Assembly (NCBI GenBank): GCA_016281015.1
Contig: JAEEHS010000010.1
Span: 1 to 34,351, forward strand
DNA from: Bacteroidales bacterium
GTDB taxonomy: Bacteria; Bacteroidota; Bacteroidia; Bacteroidales; UBA932
Reading direction: 5' to 3'
DNA: 34,351 nt
The notes under the pieces are model-generated. The model made no database searches. It had not been told where the DNA came from and saw only the letters and a program-made list of their open reading frames with translations. The translations under genes were made by a program, and so were the position numbers. Positions 15,454 to 23,713 of the stretch are shown piece by piece. Each line of letters starts with the position of its first letter. The first letter of the stretch is position 1.

Positions 15454-16872
15454 ATGGACAGGGCGCATTTCCTCTATGAAGAGTTCCTGCGGCATTTCTC
15501 CTTTGAGCCGACCCCGTGCCAGGACCGTCTGCTCCGGCAGATCGGGGCGTTCCAGAGCACGGATGAGGGGGATATCCTGGTTGTCAACGGCTATGCGGGG
15601 ACCGGAAAGACCAGCGCCCTTTCCGCCGTCGTCGCGACGATGCACGCCTTCCATACGCCCTGCGTCCTGCTCTCGCCGACCGGCCGCTCCGCCAAGGTTC
15701 TGCAAGGCTACACCGGGAGCCCGGCCTATACGGTCCATAAGCACATTTACAGGCAGAAATCCCATTCTGATGATGGTTTCGGCCAGTTTTCCCTTTCTCC
15801 CAACAAAGCGAAGGGGACCCTTTACATCGTCGATGAAGTTTCGCTCATCGGCATAGAATCCGGTGACCGCCAGGTTGCTTTCGGCTCGGGAAACCTGCTG
15901 GAAGACCTGATCCGTTTCGTGCGGAGCGGGGTGGACAACCGTCTGATCCTGGTCGGGGACGCCGCCCAGCTGCCGCCGGTCGGACTGGACCGTTCACCGG
16001 CCCTGTCCGAGGAGTATATGTCCTTTGCCGGCGGGGTTCAGTTCGTGACCCTGACCACGGTAGTCCGCCAGCAGGCGGAATCCGTCATCCTGAAAGACGC
16101 CACGCGCCTGAGGGAATTGATTACCCGGGACGCCGAGATCGCTCCGTCTTCGCTGGGTCTCGTGGCCAGCGCGGATGTGGAGCGCCTCGGAGGAGGCGAA
16201 CTCGTGGACGCGCTCGCCTCTGCCTATGACCATTACGGTGAGGATGAAACCATCGTCCTCTGCCGTTCGAACAAGCGGGCGAACCGTTACAACGCGGGCA
16301 TCCGCTCCCAGGTCCTCTACCGGGAGGAACGCCTGGTGCGGGGAGACCGGCTGATGATCGTAAAAAACTGTTACCAGGGGGTGGAAGAGATGGAAGGGAC
16401 GGACTTTATCGCCAATGGCGACATCGCTTCGCTGGTCAAGATCGGCCATTATGAGGAGCGCTACGGCCTCCATTTCGCCGAGGCGCGTCTCTCATTTCCG
16501 GACTACGGTGACCAGGAGATTGTCGCGAAGGTCCTGCTGGACACCCTGGACGCGGAGTCGGCTTCGCTGGGCTACGAAGAGTCCAACCGGCTCTACCAGG
16601 GGGTGGATGCGGATTATGCCCATATCCGTTCGAAGAAAAAGCGCTATGAGGCGGTCCGGGAAGACCCCTATTTCAACGCCCTCCAGCTCAAGTATGCCCA
16701 TGCCATCACCTGCCACAAGTCCCAGGGCGGCCAGTGGAGCTGTGTCTTTGTCGACAATCCCTTCTGGCAGGATGTGCTGACCCTGGACGACCTTAAATGG
16801 CTGTACACGGCGCTGACGCGTGCTGTCGAAAAAGTATATCTTGTCAATTTCAAGGATTCTCTCTTTGTATGA
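15454..16872 (+). CDS. RecD/Dda-like SF1B DNA helicase
   Basis: 472 residues. Superfamily 1 motifs in order: Walker A GYAGTGKT (46-53), motif II IVDEVS (125-130), motif III GDAAQLPP (168-175), the late ITCHKSQGGQW motif near 430 and motif VI YTALTRAVEKVYLV near 455. This is the short, RecD2/Dda-like type often called AAA ATPase or exodeoxyribonuclease in Bacteroidota. It probably unwinds DNA 5' to 3' in repair or replication restart. It has no nuclease domain and no RecB/RecC neighbours. It starts 3 nt after trkH and its stop overlaps the DPP IV ATG (ATGA), so it is translated as part of the same run. Confidence 0.9.
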   Translation: MDRAHFLYEEFLRHFSFEPTPCQDRLLRQIGAFQSTDEGDILVVNGYAGTGKTSALSAVVATMHAFHTPCVLLSPTGRSAKVLQGYTGSPAYTVHKHIYRQKSHSDDGFGQFSLSPNKAKGTLYIVDEVSLIGIESGDRQVAFGSGNLLEDLIRFVRSGVDNRLILVGDAAQLPPVGLDRSPALSEEYMSFAGGVQFVTLTTVVRQQAESVILKDATRLRELITRDAEIAPSSLGLVASADVERLGGGELVDALASAYDHYGEDETIVLCRSNKRANRYNAGIRSQVLYREERLVRGDRLMIVKNCYQGVEEMEGTDFIANGDIASLVKIGHYEERYGLHFAEARLSFPDYGDQEIVAKVLLDTLDAESASLGYEESNRLYQGVDADYAHIRSKKKRYEAVREDPYFNALQLKYAHAITCHKSQGGQWSCVFVDNPFWQDVLTLDDLKWLYTALTRAVEKVYLVNFKDSLFV

Positions 16873-18788
16873 TTGCCCTTCTTCTCTCTCTGCTGCTGCC
16901 CCTGCAGGTTCTGACGGACCTGCCCCGGGAATGGAAATGGACCTCCGGCCGCGATTTTTTGCCGGTCATGGAAGAAAAGGCTCCGTCCGAGCGTTTCCCC
17001 GTCCATCCCCAGGGTGCGCAGAACCTGACCTTTTCGCCGGACTCGAGCCTCGTCGCTTTCACGCGGGAAGGAAACCTCTGGGTCGTCCCATCCGGCGGCG
17101 GAGCGGAACGGCAACTGACCTTTGACGGCGGGAAAACGGTCTACAACGGTTATGCCTCCTGGGTCTATTACGAGGAGATTTTCGGCCGGGGGTCGCACTA
17201 CAGGGCCTTCTGGTGGTCGCCGGACAGCCGGACTCTGGCGTTTTACCGCTTTGATGACAGCGAAGTCCCGATGTTCCCCATCTATTCGCCTTTCGGGCAG
17301 GATGGAAAACTCGTGGAGACCCATTATCCCAAGGCGGGGGAGAAGAATCCCAAGGTGCGCATCGGCTTTTGCGACCTTGCGTCGGAGGGCATCGTCTGGG
17401 CGGACTTCGACGAGAAGGAGGACCAGTATTTCGGGACTCCTTTCTGGAGCTCGGACAGCCGGAGTTTTTTCGTGCCGCGTGAACCGCGTATCCAGAATAC
17501 CCTGGACCTGTATGCCGTGTCGCCCTCGGACGGCGGCAAGAAAGCCATCTACCACGAGCAGGTGCCGACCTGGCTGGACTGGATCGAAGGGATGCTGTTC
17601 GGAAAGGACGGGCTCTATATGGTCCGCAGTTTCGAGACCGGATGGGAACAGATCTATTATCTTTCCTATGACGGGAAGGTCCTCCGCCGCCTGACGGAAG
17701 GAACGAACTGGCGGGTCAGTCTCCAGTATCTGGACAAGAAGGGGAACGTGTATTTCACCGCGCGCCGGGATTCCGACGTCCGGCATACCCTGTACCGCTT
17801 AAGCCCGAAGGGCGTCGTGACCCCCTTGACGGACCTGTCCCTGGATGTGTCCCGGGTCAGCTTCTCCCCGGACGGCTCCCATTTTGCCGTCCAGCTTTCC
17901 TCCCTGACGGTCCCTCCGCAGCTTTGGGTGATGGACACGGAGCGTCCCGGACGGAAGCCGCGCCTGGTCGTGGATACGGCGCCGAAAGCCGGCGGAGAGG
18001 GACGCGGACAGATTGTCCGCCTTGAGCAGGACGGCTTGTCGCTGCCCGGGGTCATCTACTATCCGGACGGCTTCGATCCCGCGAAGCAGTATCCCGTCCA
18101 TGTGGACATTTATGGCGGGCCGGATGCGCCGCAGACCCGCGACCGCTGGGTCTCCCCGGAGCGTTACCGCTGGTGGGCCGAGCACGGGATCATCGAGTTG
18201 ATTGCCGACTGCCGGGCCGGAGGACACGGGGGCCGGAAGGCCCTGGACGCCATCTACAGGCGTCTCGGAACCGTCGAGACGGAGGATTTTGTCGCCTGGG
18301 CCCAGTGGCTCCAGTCCCTGCCTTATGTCCAGGCGGAGAAAATCGGGGTCGAAGGCTTCTCCTTCGGCGGCACGATGACCGCCCTGCTGGTGATGACCCA
18401 TCCGGAGGCCTTCCACTACGGCATCGCCGGGGGCGGGGTGTATGACTGGATGCTCTATGATACGCATTATACGGAGCGTTTCATGTCCACGCCTTCGGAC
18501 AATCCTGAGGGGTACGCCGCCGCTCGGGTGGCGGACAAGGCGGCTTCCTACAGGGTGCGTCCGGGGTCGGACGGCTCCGTCATGCTGAAGCTGACCCATG
18601 GGACCGGGGACGACAATGTCCATTTCCAGCAGACACTTCAACTGGTGGACGCGCTCCAGAAAGAGGGGGCGTCCTTTGAACTGATGGTCTATCCGGACGG
18701 CATGCATGGCTACCGGGGCTATCAGGGCAAGCATTTTTTGGAAGAGAACCGGGCCTTCTGGCTGAAATACCTCAAGGATGGACAATAA
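16869..18788 (+). CDS. Dipeptidyl peptidase IV (S9 family)
   Basis: Start at ATG 16869 (overlapping the helicase TGA), which gives a 639-residue protein with a signal peptide (MIALLLSLLLPLQVL); upstream in-frame starts lie inside the helicase gene. The N-terminal part is an eight-bladed beta-propeller. It carries the substrate N-terminus anchor Glu102-Glu103 in WVYYEEIFGR, the DPP IV hallmark. The C-terminal alpha/beta-hydrolase domain holds Ser498 in GFSFGG, Asp581 in HGTGDDNVHF and His613 in DGMHG. It releases X-Pro or X-Ala dipeptides from peptides in the periplasm, as in gut and oral Bacteroidota that ferment protein. Slightly shorter than the usual 720-740 residues. Its end overlaps the next gene by 11 nt. 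Confidence 0.93.
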   Translation: MIALLLSLLLPLQVLTDLPREWKWTSGRDFLPVMEEKAPSERFPVHPQGAQNLTFSPDSSLVAFTREGNLWVVPSGGGAERQLTFDGGKTVYNGYASWVYYEEIFGRGSHYRAFWWSPDSRTLAFYRFDDSEVPMFPIYSPFGQDGKLVETHYPKAGEKNPKVRIGFCDLASEGIVWADFDEKEDQYFGTPFWSSDSRSFFVPREPRIQNTLDLYAVSPSDGGKKAIYHEQVPTWLDWIEGMLFGKDGLYMVRSFETGWEQIYYLSYDGKVLRRLTEGTNWRVSLQYLDKKGNVYFTARRDSDVRHTLYRLSPKGVVTPLTDLSLDVSRVSFSPDGSHFAVQLSSLTVPPQLWVMDTERPGRKPRLVVDTAPKAGGEGRGQIVRLEQDGLSLPGVIYYPDGFDPAKQYPVHVDIYGGPDAPQTRDRWVSPERYRWWAEHGIIELIADCRAGGHGGRKALDAIYRRLGTVETEDFVAWAQWLQSLPYVQAEKIGVEGFSFGGTMTALLVMTHPEAFHYGIAGGGVYDWMLYDTHYTERFMSTPSDNPEGYAAARVADKAASYRVRPGSDGSVMLKLTHGTGDDNVHFQQTLQLVDALQKEGASFELMVYPDGMHGYRGYQGKHFLEENRAFWLKYLKDGQ

Positions 18789-20688
18789 TTACATGTTTCC
18801 GACCTCGGTGAAGGAGGTCCTCTCGCTCGGATGGGATTACATTGATGTGATTCTCGTTTCGGGCGATGCCTTTATCGACCATCCTTCTTTCGGGACGGCG
18901 GTCATCGGCCGCTGGCTCCAGAAATGGGGCTACCGGGTGGCTGTCGTGCCCCAGCCGAACTGGCGGGACGACCTGCGGGATTTCCGGAAACTGGGGGCTC
19001 CGAGGCTGTATTTCGGGGTCAATGCCGGGGCCATGGATTCCATGGTCAACCATTATACGGCGTCCAAGCGGCTCCGCCATGACGACGCTTACACGCCGGA
19101 AGGAAAGGCTGGGGCGCGGCCGGACTATGCCGTGACGGTCTATACGAAGATTCTGAAGCAGCTCTACCCCGAGGTCCCGGTCGTGATCGGCGGGATTGAG
19201 GCTTCGCTCAGGCGGGTCACGCACTATGACTATTGGAAGGACTGCCTGATGCCCTCGGTGCTGGTCTCTTCCGGGGCGGACTGGCTCTGTTACGGGATGG
19301 GGGAGCGCCCGATGCTGGAGCTGACCCGCGGCATCGAAAAAGGCTGGTCCCGCCACCGCCTGCAGCAGATTCCCCAGCTGGCCTTCTATGTGGAGGGAAA
19401 GCTTCCGGCAGGGGCACTGCCTGAAACCTGTGGCCACCCTCGGCCGCATAAGAGGGAGGGGCCCGCCGACGAAGTCGGTGGGAGGGGCCGAAGCGAAGCG
19501 GAGGCGGTTGCAGGCAGCGCCCCTGCCGGAAAACTGGTCCTCCACAGCTTCGAGGAATGTCTGCGGGACAAGCGGGCCTTTGCGGAGAATTTCCACTGGA
19601 TCGAGACCCAGGCCAACCTGATGCATCCGGACACCATCCTGGAGCCGGTAGGGAAGGGCTATGTCCAAATCAATCCGCCCTTTCCGACAGCGACCCCCGA
19701 GGAGATGGACTCCTTCTGGGACCTCCCTTTCACGAAACTGCCACACCCGCGCTACAAAGGGAAGCGGATCCCCGCCTACGATATGATCAAGTTCTCGGTC
19801 AATACCCACCGGGGCTGTTTCGGCGGCTGTAATTTCTGTACCATCGCGGCCCATCAGGGGAAGTTCGTCTCCTCCCGCAGTGAAGCCTCCATCCTGAAAG
19901 AGGTCCGGGAACTGAACGCCCTGCCGGGCTTTGCCGGAAACATTTCCGACGTCGGCGCGCCGACGGCCAACATGTACGGAATGCACGGGAAAAACCTGGA
20001 ACTGTGCAGCAAATGCCGCCGGCGCTCCTGCCTCTTCCCCGCCCGCTGCCCGAACCTGAACTGTGACCATACGCGCCTGCTGGACCTTTACCACAAGATT
20101 GATGCGACGAAAGGGATCCGGCACTCCTATATCGGCAGCGGCATCCGCTACGACCTTTTCCTGACCGAAGACGGCTTTGTGGACCCATCTTCCCGGCCCT
20201 ATCTGTCCGAGTTGGTCCTGGACCATACCTCCGGCCGGCTCAAGGTGGCGCCTGAACATACCGAGGACCATGTGCTCCGGATGATGGGGAAGCCTTCGTT
20301 CAAGCTGTTCGAGCGGCTCCGGAAAGAATTCGACCGGATCAACCGGGAAGCCGGGACCCATGTGGGCCTGGTTCCGTACTTCATCTCCTCCCATCCGGGC
20401 TGTACGATGAAGGACATGGAGCGGCTCGCTTCGCACCCGGCGCTGAAGGGAATCTGGATGGACCAGGTCCAGGATTTCACGCCCACACCCATGACCACCT
20501 CGTCCGTCATGTTCTACTCCGGACTGGACCCGCGGGACCTCCAACCGGTGTTTTCGGAGCACGATATGGCCCGAAAACAGCAGCAAAAGTCATTTTTCTT
20601 TAAAAATTCGATGAAAAAATCCGGTGAAGTATTGCCAAATCGAAAACAAAGACTTAATATTGCAGCACGAAAACCCAAAAAATCCTAA
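18778..20688 (+). CDS. ygiQ: YgiQ-family radical SAM protein with an in-frame palindromic insertion
   Basis: 636 residues from ATG 18778; ATG 18793 (MFPTSVKEV) is an equally plausible start that avoids overlap with DPP IV. The N-terminal YgiQ domain (GWDYIDVILVSGDAFIDHPS) is followed by the radical SAM core. Its 4Fe-4S cysteines are Cys347, Cys351 and Cys354 in CFGGCNFC, and the family-specific cysteine-rich CSKCRRRSC follows. The reaction of the family is not known. Residues 209-252 are encoded by a palindromic DNA element (19403-19531) and are rich in Gly, Ala, Arg and Glu. They lie in a linker before the SAM core, where homologues seem to vary in length. The frame stays open, so the protein is probably still made. 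Confidence 0.9.
   Translation: MDNNYMFPTSVKEVLSLGWDYIDVILVSGDAFIDHPSFGTAVIGRWLQKWGYRVAVVPQPNWRDDLRDFRKLGAPRLYFGVNAGAMDSMVNHYTASKRLRHDDAYTPEGKAGARPDYAVTVYTKILKQLYPEVPVVIGGIEASLRRVTHYDYWKDCLMPSVLVSSGADWLCYGMGERPMLELTRGIEKGWSRHRLQQIPQLAFYVEGKLPAGALPETCGHPRPHKREGPADEVGGRGRSEAEAVAGSAPAGKLVLHSFEECLRDKRAFAENFHWIETQANLMHPDTILEPVGKGYVQINPPFPTATPEEMDSFWDLPFTKLPHPRYKGKRIPAYDMIKFSVNTHRGCFGGCNFCTIAAHQGKFVSSRSEASILKEVRELNALPGFAGNISDVGAPTANMYGMHGKNLELCSKCRRRSCLFPARCPNLNCDHTRLLDLYHKIDATKGIRHSYIGSGIRYDLFLTEDGFVDPSSRPYLSELVLDHTSGRLKVAPEHTEDHVLRMMGKPSFKLFERLRKEFDRINREAGTHVGLVPYFISSHPGCTMKDMERLASHPALKGIWMDQVQDFTPTPMTTSSVMFYSGLDPRDLQPVFSEHDMARKQQQKSFFFKNSMKKSGEVLPNRKQRLNIAARKPKKS
19403..19531. repeat. Palindromic repeat element inserted in frame within ygiQ
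   Basis: The 26-nt ends at 19403-19428 and 19506-19531 are inverted copies matching at 24 positions (TTCCGGCAGGGGC... against ...GCCCCTGCCGGAA). Inside is a second hairpin, CCGCCGAC-GAA-GTCGGTGG, flanked by two direct copies of GGAGGGGCC. A possible 5-bp target duplication, GGAAA, is found at 19396-19400 and 19528-19532. The distance between the two copies is 132 bases, exactly 44 codons, so the host frame is kept. The base composition and repeated structure differ from the surrounding coding sequence. No transposase is encoded, so mobilisation would be in trans. Confidence 0.75.
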
Positions 20689-20692
20689 ACTG

Positions 20693-21064
20693 ATGATGGC
20701 AGACACGAAGAAAAGACACGTGGTGAGTTACGAAAAGATCGGGCAGAAGCCTGACTTGGCCGCGGCTTTCGCGGAGAAGTATCCCAAAGGATTCAGCGAC
20801 TATCTGAACGATCTGGTGAAATATCCCAAGCCGGACGGTACTTTCTTCTATGCCGTGACCATCGAGGTCCCGGATGCCATCTATCTGGTCAAGATTAATG
20901 TCAAGACGGACGATCTGGAGGATGTCGAGCGCTGGCTCGAAGGAGAAGAGGATGCGGAGAACGAGGCGGTGGCTGGCGGCAGCGCGGACGCGTCCGATGC
21001 GGCGGGCGAAACCCTTCCGGACGACAACATTTCCCAATACGGTAGCGGATCCGACGATGATTAG
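20693..21064 (+). CDS. Small conserved Bacteroidota protein with acidic tail, function unknown
   Basis: About 123 residues from ATG 20693 (20696 is equally likely), 4 nt after the ygiQ stop. The N-terminal 80 residues look folded and conserved in style: HVVSYEKIGQKPDLAAAF, EKYPKGFSDYLNDLVKYPKP, DGTFFYAVTIEVPDAIYLVK. The remaining 40 residues are a Glu/Asp/Ala/Ser-rich disordered tail ending GSGSDDD. I recall similar short proteins with acidic tails across Bacteroidota, without known function. No signal peptide, so it is cytosolic. A TAATATTG box at about 20655-20662, inside the end of ygiQ, could give it a separate promoter. Its stop lies inside the first codons of the ClC gene. Confidence 0.8.
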   Translation: MMADTKKRHVVSYEKIGQKPDLAAAFAEKYPKGFSDYLNDLVKYPKPDGTFFYAVTIEVPDAIYLVKINVKTDDLEDVERWLEGEEDAENEAVAGGSADASDAAGETLPDDNISQYGSGSDDD

Positions 21065-22769
21065 ATTCTGGGGCCCGGTGAGGGCCCTTTTGCGTAAGTT
21101 GCCAGAGCGGGAGACGCTGCTTGCTCTCTCAGTTGTGACCGGCGTCCTCTGCGGTGGGGCGGCGGTGCTGCTGAAATGGGGCATCCATTCCATCCAGCAT
21201 GGGCTGGACACCCTTTCCCGGGGCATGCGCTGGCCCTATCTCCTCCTGCCGGGCGCCGGCATGCTCCTGAGTTTCCTGCTCGTCCGCTATGTCATCCGTG
21301 ACAACATCGGTCACGGGGTGACCAAAGTGCTCCAGGCCGTTTCCAAGAACGAATCCAAAATCAAACGCCACAATACCTGGTCTTCCCTGGTCACGAGCGC
21401 CCTCACCATCGGTTTCGGCGGCTCCGTCGGTGCCGAGGCGCCGATTGTCTACACCGGCGCCGCCATCGGCTCGAACCTGGCACGCTACTGCGGCCTTTCG
21501 TACCGGGGAATGACCCTGCTGTTGGGCTGTGGCGCCGCAGGTGCTGTCGCCGGCATTTTCAATGCACCGCTCGCCGGCGTCCTGTTTACGCTGGAGATTC
21601 TGCTCTTCAACATCTCCATGACCTCCATTCTCCCGCTGCTGCTGTCCAGTCTGTCGGCAACGCTGGTATCCTACCTTCTTCTCGGGCGGGAGACCCAGTT
21701 CAGCGCCACGCTCGTCTCGTTCAGCATGCGCAACATTCCCTGGTACGCCCTGCTCGGAGTGTTCTGCGGCTTTGTCTCGTTGTATTTCCTGCGCCTGACG
21801 CTCTGGATGGAGGATGTCCTGTCGCGCCTCCGTTCGCCCTGGCTGCGATGGGCTCTGTGCGCCGCTGCGCTCGGCCTGCTGGTGTATTTCCTGCCGCCGC
21901 TCTACGGCGAAGGCTATGACGCCCTCCGCCCGATGCTCCACGGAGCGGATGCCGGGCCGCTCTGGATCTTCGTCCTGGTCCTGCTGTTGAAAGTCTTTTC
22001 CATGACCTTTACCAATGCCGGCGGCGGTGTCGGCGGTACTTTCGGTCCGACGCTCTTTGTCGGGGCAATTGCCGGTTATGTGATGGCGACGGCCTTGAAT
22101 CTGGCTTTTCCCGGGCAGGTTCCCGTGTCGAATTTCGTGCTTGTCGGCATGGCCGGTACCATGGCCGGCGTGATGCAGGCTCCGATGACGGCCATCTTCC
22201 TCATCGCGGAAATCTGCGGCGGCTACCAGCTCCTGGTGCCGCTGATCCTGACCGCCGCCGTCTCCTTCGGGGTGATGCGTATTTTCGAGAAGTATTCCAT
22301 CTATACCAAGCGGATTGCCGCCTCAGGAGAACTCCTGACCCATGATTCCGACCAGGCTGTACTGACCCTCCTGAGGACCAGCGAACTGCTGGAGACGGAT
22401 TTCACGCCGGTGAGGATTGACGATTCGCTGCGCACGCTGGTAGATGCCGTGTCCCTGAGTCAGCGCAACGTCTTTCCGGTCGTGGATGCGCATGGCCGCT
22501 TCCAGGGCTATGTCCAGTTGTCCCATATCCGGCAGGACATGTTCCGCACCGATCTCTATGATACGGCCCATGTGTATAATTACATGCAGTCGGCGCCGGA
22601 ATACATCTATGAGAATGAGCCGATGGACTCCGTGATGCGGAAATTCGAAAAAACCGGGGCCTGGAACCTTCCTGTGGTCACTTCCGACCGCCGTTACCTC
22701 GGTTTCCTCTCCAAATCCAAGATTTTCAACGCCTACCGGCAGGAACTGCGCGACTTTTCTCAGGACTGA
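21057..22769 (+). CDS. ClC-family chloride channel/antiporter with C-terminal CBS domains
   Basis: Start at ATG 21057, overlapping the acidic-protein gene by 8 nt; longer in-frame starts lie well inside that gene. Of 570 residues, the first 425 or so form the ClC membrane domain. It shows GSVGAEAPIVYTGAAIGS (122-139, external gate Glu127), GAVAGIFNAPLAGVLFTLE and GGGVGGTFGPTLFVGA. The C-terminal part (about 450-565) is a CBS-domain pair that may bind nucleotide. The family passes Cl- or exchanges Cl- for H+. The gate motif reads GAEAP rather than the usual GREGP or GKEGP, but the Glu is kept. It is the last gene of the plus-strand run that also encodes TrkH. Its 3' end overlaps the convergent EamA gene by 10 nt. 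Confidence 0.92.
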   Translation: MIRFWGPVRALLRKLPERETLLALSVVTGVLCGGAAVLLKWGIHSIQHGLDTLSRGMRWPYLLLPGAGMLLSFLLVRYVIRDNIGHGVTKVLQAVSKNESKIKRHNTWSSLVTSALTIGFGGSVGAEAPIVYTGAAIGSNLARYCGLSYRGMTLLLGCGAAGAVAGIFNAPLAGVLFTLEILLFNISMTSILPLLLSSLSATLVSYLLLGRETQFSATLVSFSMRNIPWYALLGVFCGFVSLYFLRLTLWMEDVLSRLRSPWLRWALCAAALGLLVYFLPPLYGEGYDALRPMLHGADAGPLWIFVLVLLLKVFSMTFTNAGGGVGGTFGPTLFVGAIAGYVMATALNLAFPGQVPVSNFVLVGMAGTMAGVMQAPMTAIFLIAEICGGYQLLVPLILTAAVSFGVMRIFEKYSIYTKRIAASGELLTHDSDQAVLTLLRTSELLETDFTPVRIDDSLRTLVDAVSLSQRNVFPVVDAHGRFQGYVQLSHIRQDMFRTDLYDTAHVYNYMQSAPEYIYENEPMDSVMRKFEKTGAWNLPVVTSDRRYLGFLSKSKIFNAYRQELRDFSQD

Positions 22770-23668
22770 CGCTGTTTCTTTCCGACGATCTGGGTGAGGA
22801 CGAGGCCGAAGATGGCAATACCGAGCCCGACCCATTGCCAGAGGCAGAGTTTCTCATCGCCCAGGATCCATCCCCAAAGGGCTGTCGCAACGGGAATCAT
22901 GGCCAGGAAAATGCTCGAACGGCCGACGCCGAGCTGTTTGATGGCGATGGCCCAGAGCGAAAAGGCGACGCAGGAACAGAGGATGGAAAGATTCAGCAGC
23001 GGAATGAAGAAGTCCTTGGACAGGTACAACTCGGGATCATAGTTTTCCATACCCCGGGTTAGGAGCATCGGCAGGAAATAGACCGATCCGATCAGGAACT
23101 GGTACATCACGATGACCGTCGGCGGATAGGATGCTTCGGCCAGGGCTTTTGTGCAGGATGCGTGCCCGACTTCGGCAAAAACGGCGATGAGCAGGACCAG
23201 GATGCCGAAAACGAAGAGCCGGCCGGAGGTGTCAGGGCGTGCCTCGGACACCAGCACGAGGCCCGCCAGACAGACGAGAATGCCGACGATGCTCTGCCAG
23301 GAAACCGACTCCTTGAAGAATAGGAAGCCGGCGCCCATGGCCACGATGGGCGTCGTTGCAATCACCAGGGCACTGATGGTCGGCGATTCCGTAAACTGGA
23401 TGCCGTAGGTTTCGCAGAAAAAGTAGATGAAGGGTTCGCAAAGGGCGAGCACGAGAAACTTGATCCAGTCCTCCTTGCGGACCCGGATGCTGATCCGAAA
23501 GGCGAGATTCACCACCACCAGCAGCACCCCTGCGATGAAAATCCGGAAGGGGAGGAAGTACTCCACGGGAATGCCCAGAGCCAGGATCCGGTCACACCAG
23601 ATATAGGAAAGCCCCCAAAGCGCGATGGACGTCAGGGCGGTCAGATAGACGAGGATTTTCGATTTCAT
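22760..23668 (-). CDS. EamA/DMT-family transporter
   Basis: 302 residues with about ten hydrophobic helices in two homologous halves of five, the drug/metabolite transporter layout. Typical segments include ALWGLSYIWCDRIL in helix 1, ISALVIATTPIVAMGAGFLFF in the first half and SIFLAMIPVATALWGWILGDE in the second. It is an inner-membrane exporter or permease for small metabolites; the substrate cannot be told. Its ATG at 23668 lies 4 nt from a minus-strand -7 box, so its mRNA is probably leaderless. It diverges from tex and converges on the ClC gene. Confidence 0.9.
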   Translation of the reverse strand: MKSKILVYLTALTSIALWGLSYIWCDRILALGIPVEYFLPFRIFIAGVLLVVVNLAFRISIRVRKEDWIKFLVLALCEPFIYFFCETYGIQFTESPTISALVIATTPIVAMGAGFLFFKESVSWQSIVGILVCLAGLVLVSEARPDTSGRLFVFGILVLLIAVFAEVGHASCTKALAEASYPPTVIVMYQFLIGSVYFLPMLLTRGMENYDPELYLSKDFFIPLLNLSILCSCVAFSLWAIAIKQLGVGRSSIFLAMIPVATALWGWILGDEKLCLWQWVGLGIAIFGLVLTQIVGKKQRQS

Positions 23669-23672
23669 GGTG

Positions 23673-23680
23673 CAAATTTA
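23673..23680 (-). promoter_or_regulatory. -7 box of the EamA gene
   Basis: Minus-strand TAAATTTG ends 4 nt before the ATG at 23668. No clear TTTG lies at the expected upstream distance. It forms a divergent pair with the tex box only 22 nt away. Confidence 0.5.
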
Positions 23681-23702
23681 GCCTAAAAAGTAGAAAAAAC
23701 CT

Positions 23703-23710
23703 TATATTTG
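23703..23710 (+). promoter_or_regulatory. -7 box of tex
   Basis: TATATTTG ends 3 nt before the ATG at 23714. A TTTA at 23677-23680 with a 22-nt spacer is the best -33 candidate and is weak. The start codon would be at or next to the first transcribed base. Confidence 0.55.
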
Positions 23711-23713
23711 TGT

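Noticed and set aside
13855..15765. Long antisense frame across trkH, rich in Gln, Glu, Arg and His
   Set aside because: The composition is what reverse-reading a hydrophobic membrane-protein gene gives; no domain or promoter supports it.
19403..19531. Reading residues 209-252 of YgiQ as a real extra domain
   Set aside because: The DNA is a near-perfect palindrome with internal repeats and possible target duplication, which a protein domain would not need; an inserted repeat explains it better.
18772..20586. Long open frame antisense to ygiQ
   Set aside because: It covers a clear radical SAM gene in reverse and has only low-complexity, shadow-like sequence.
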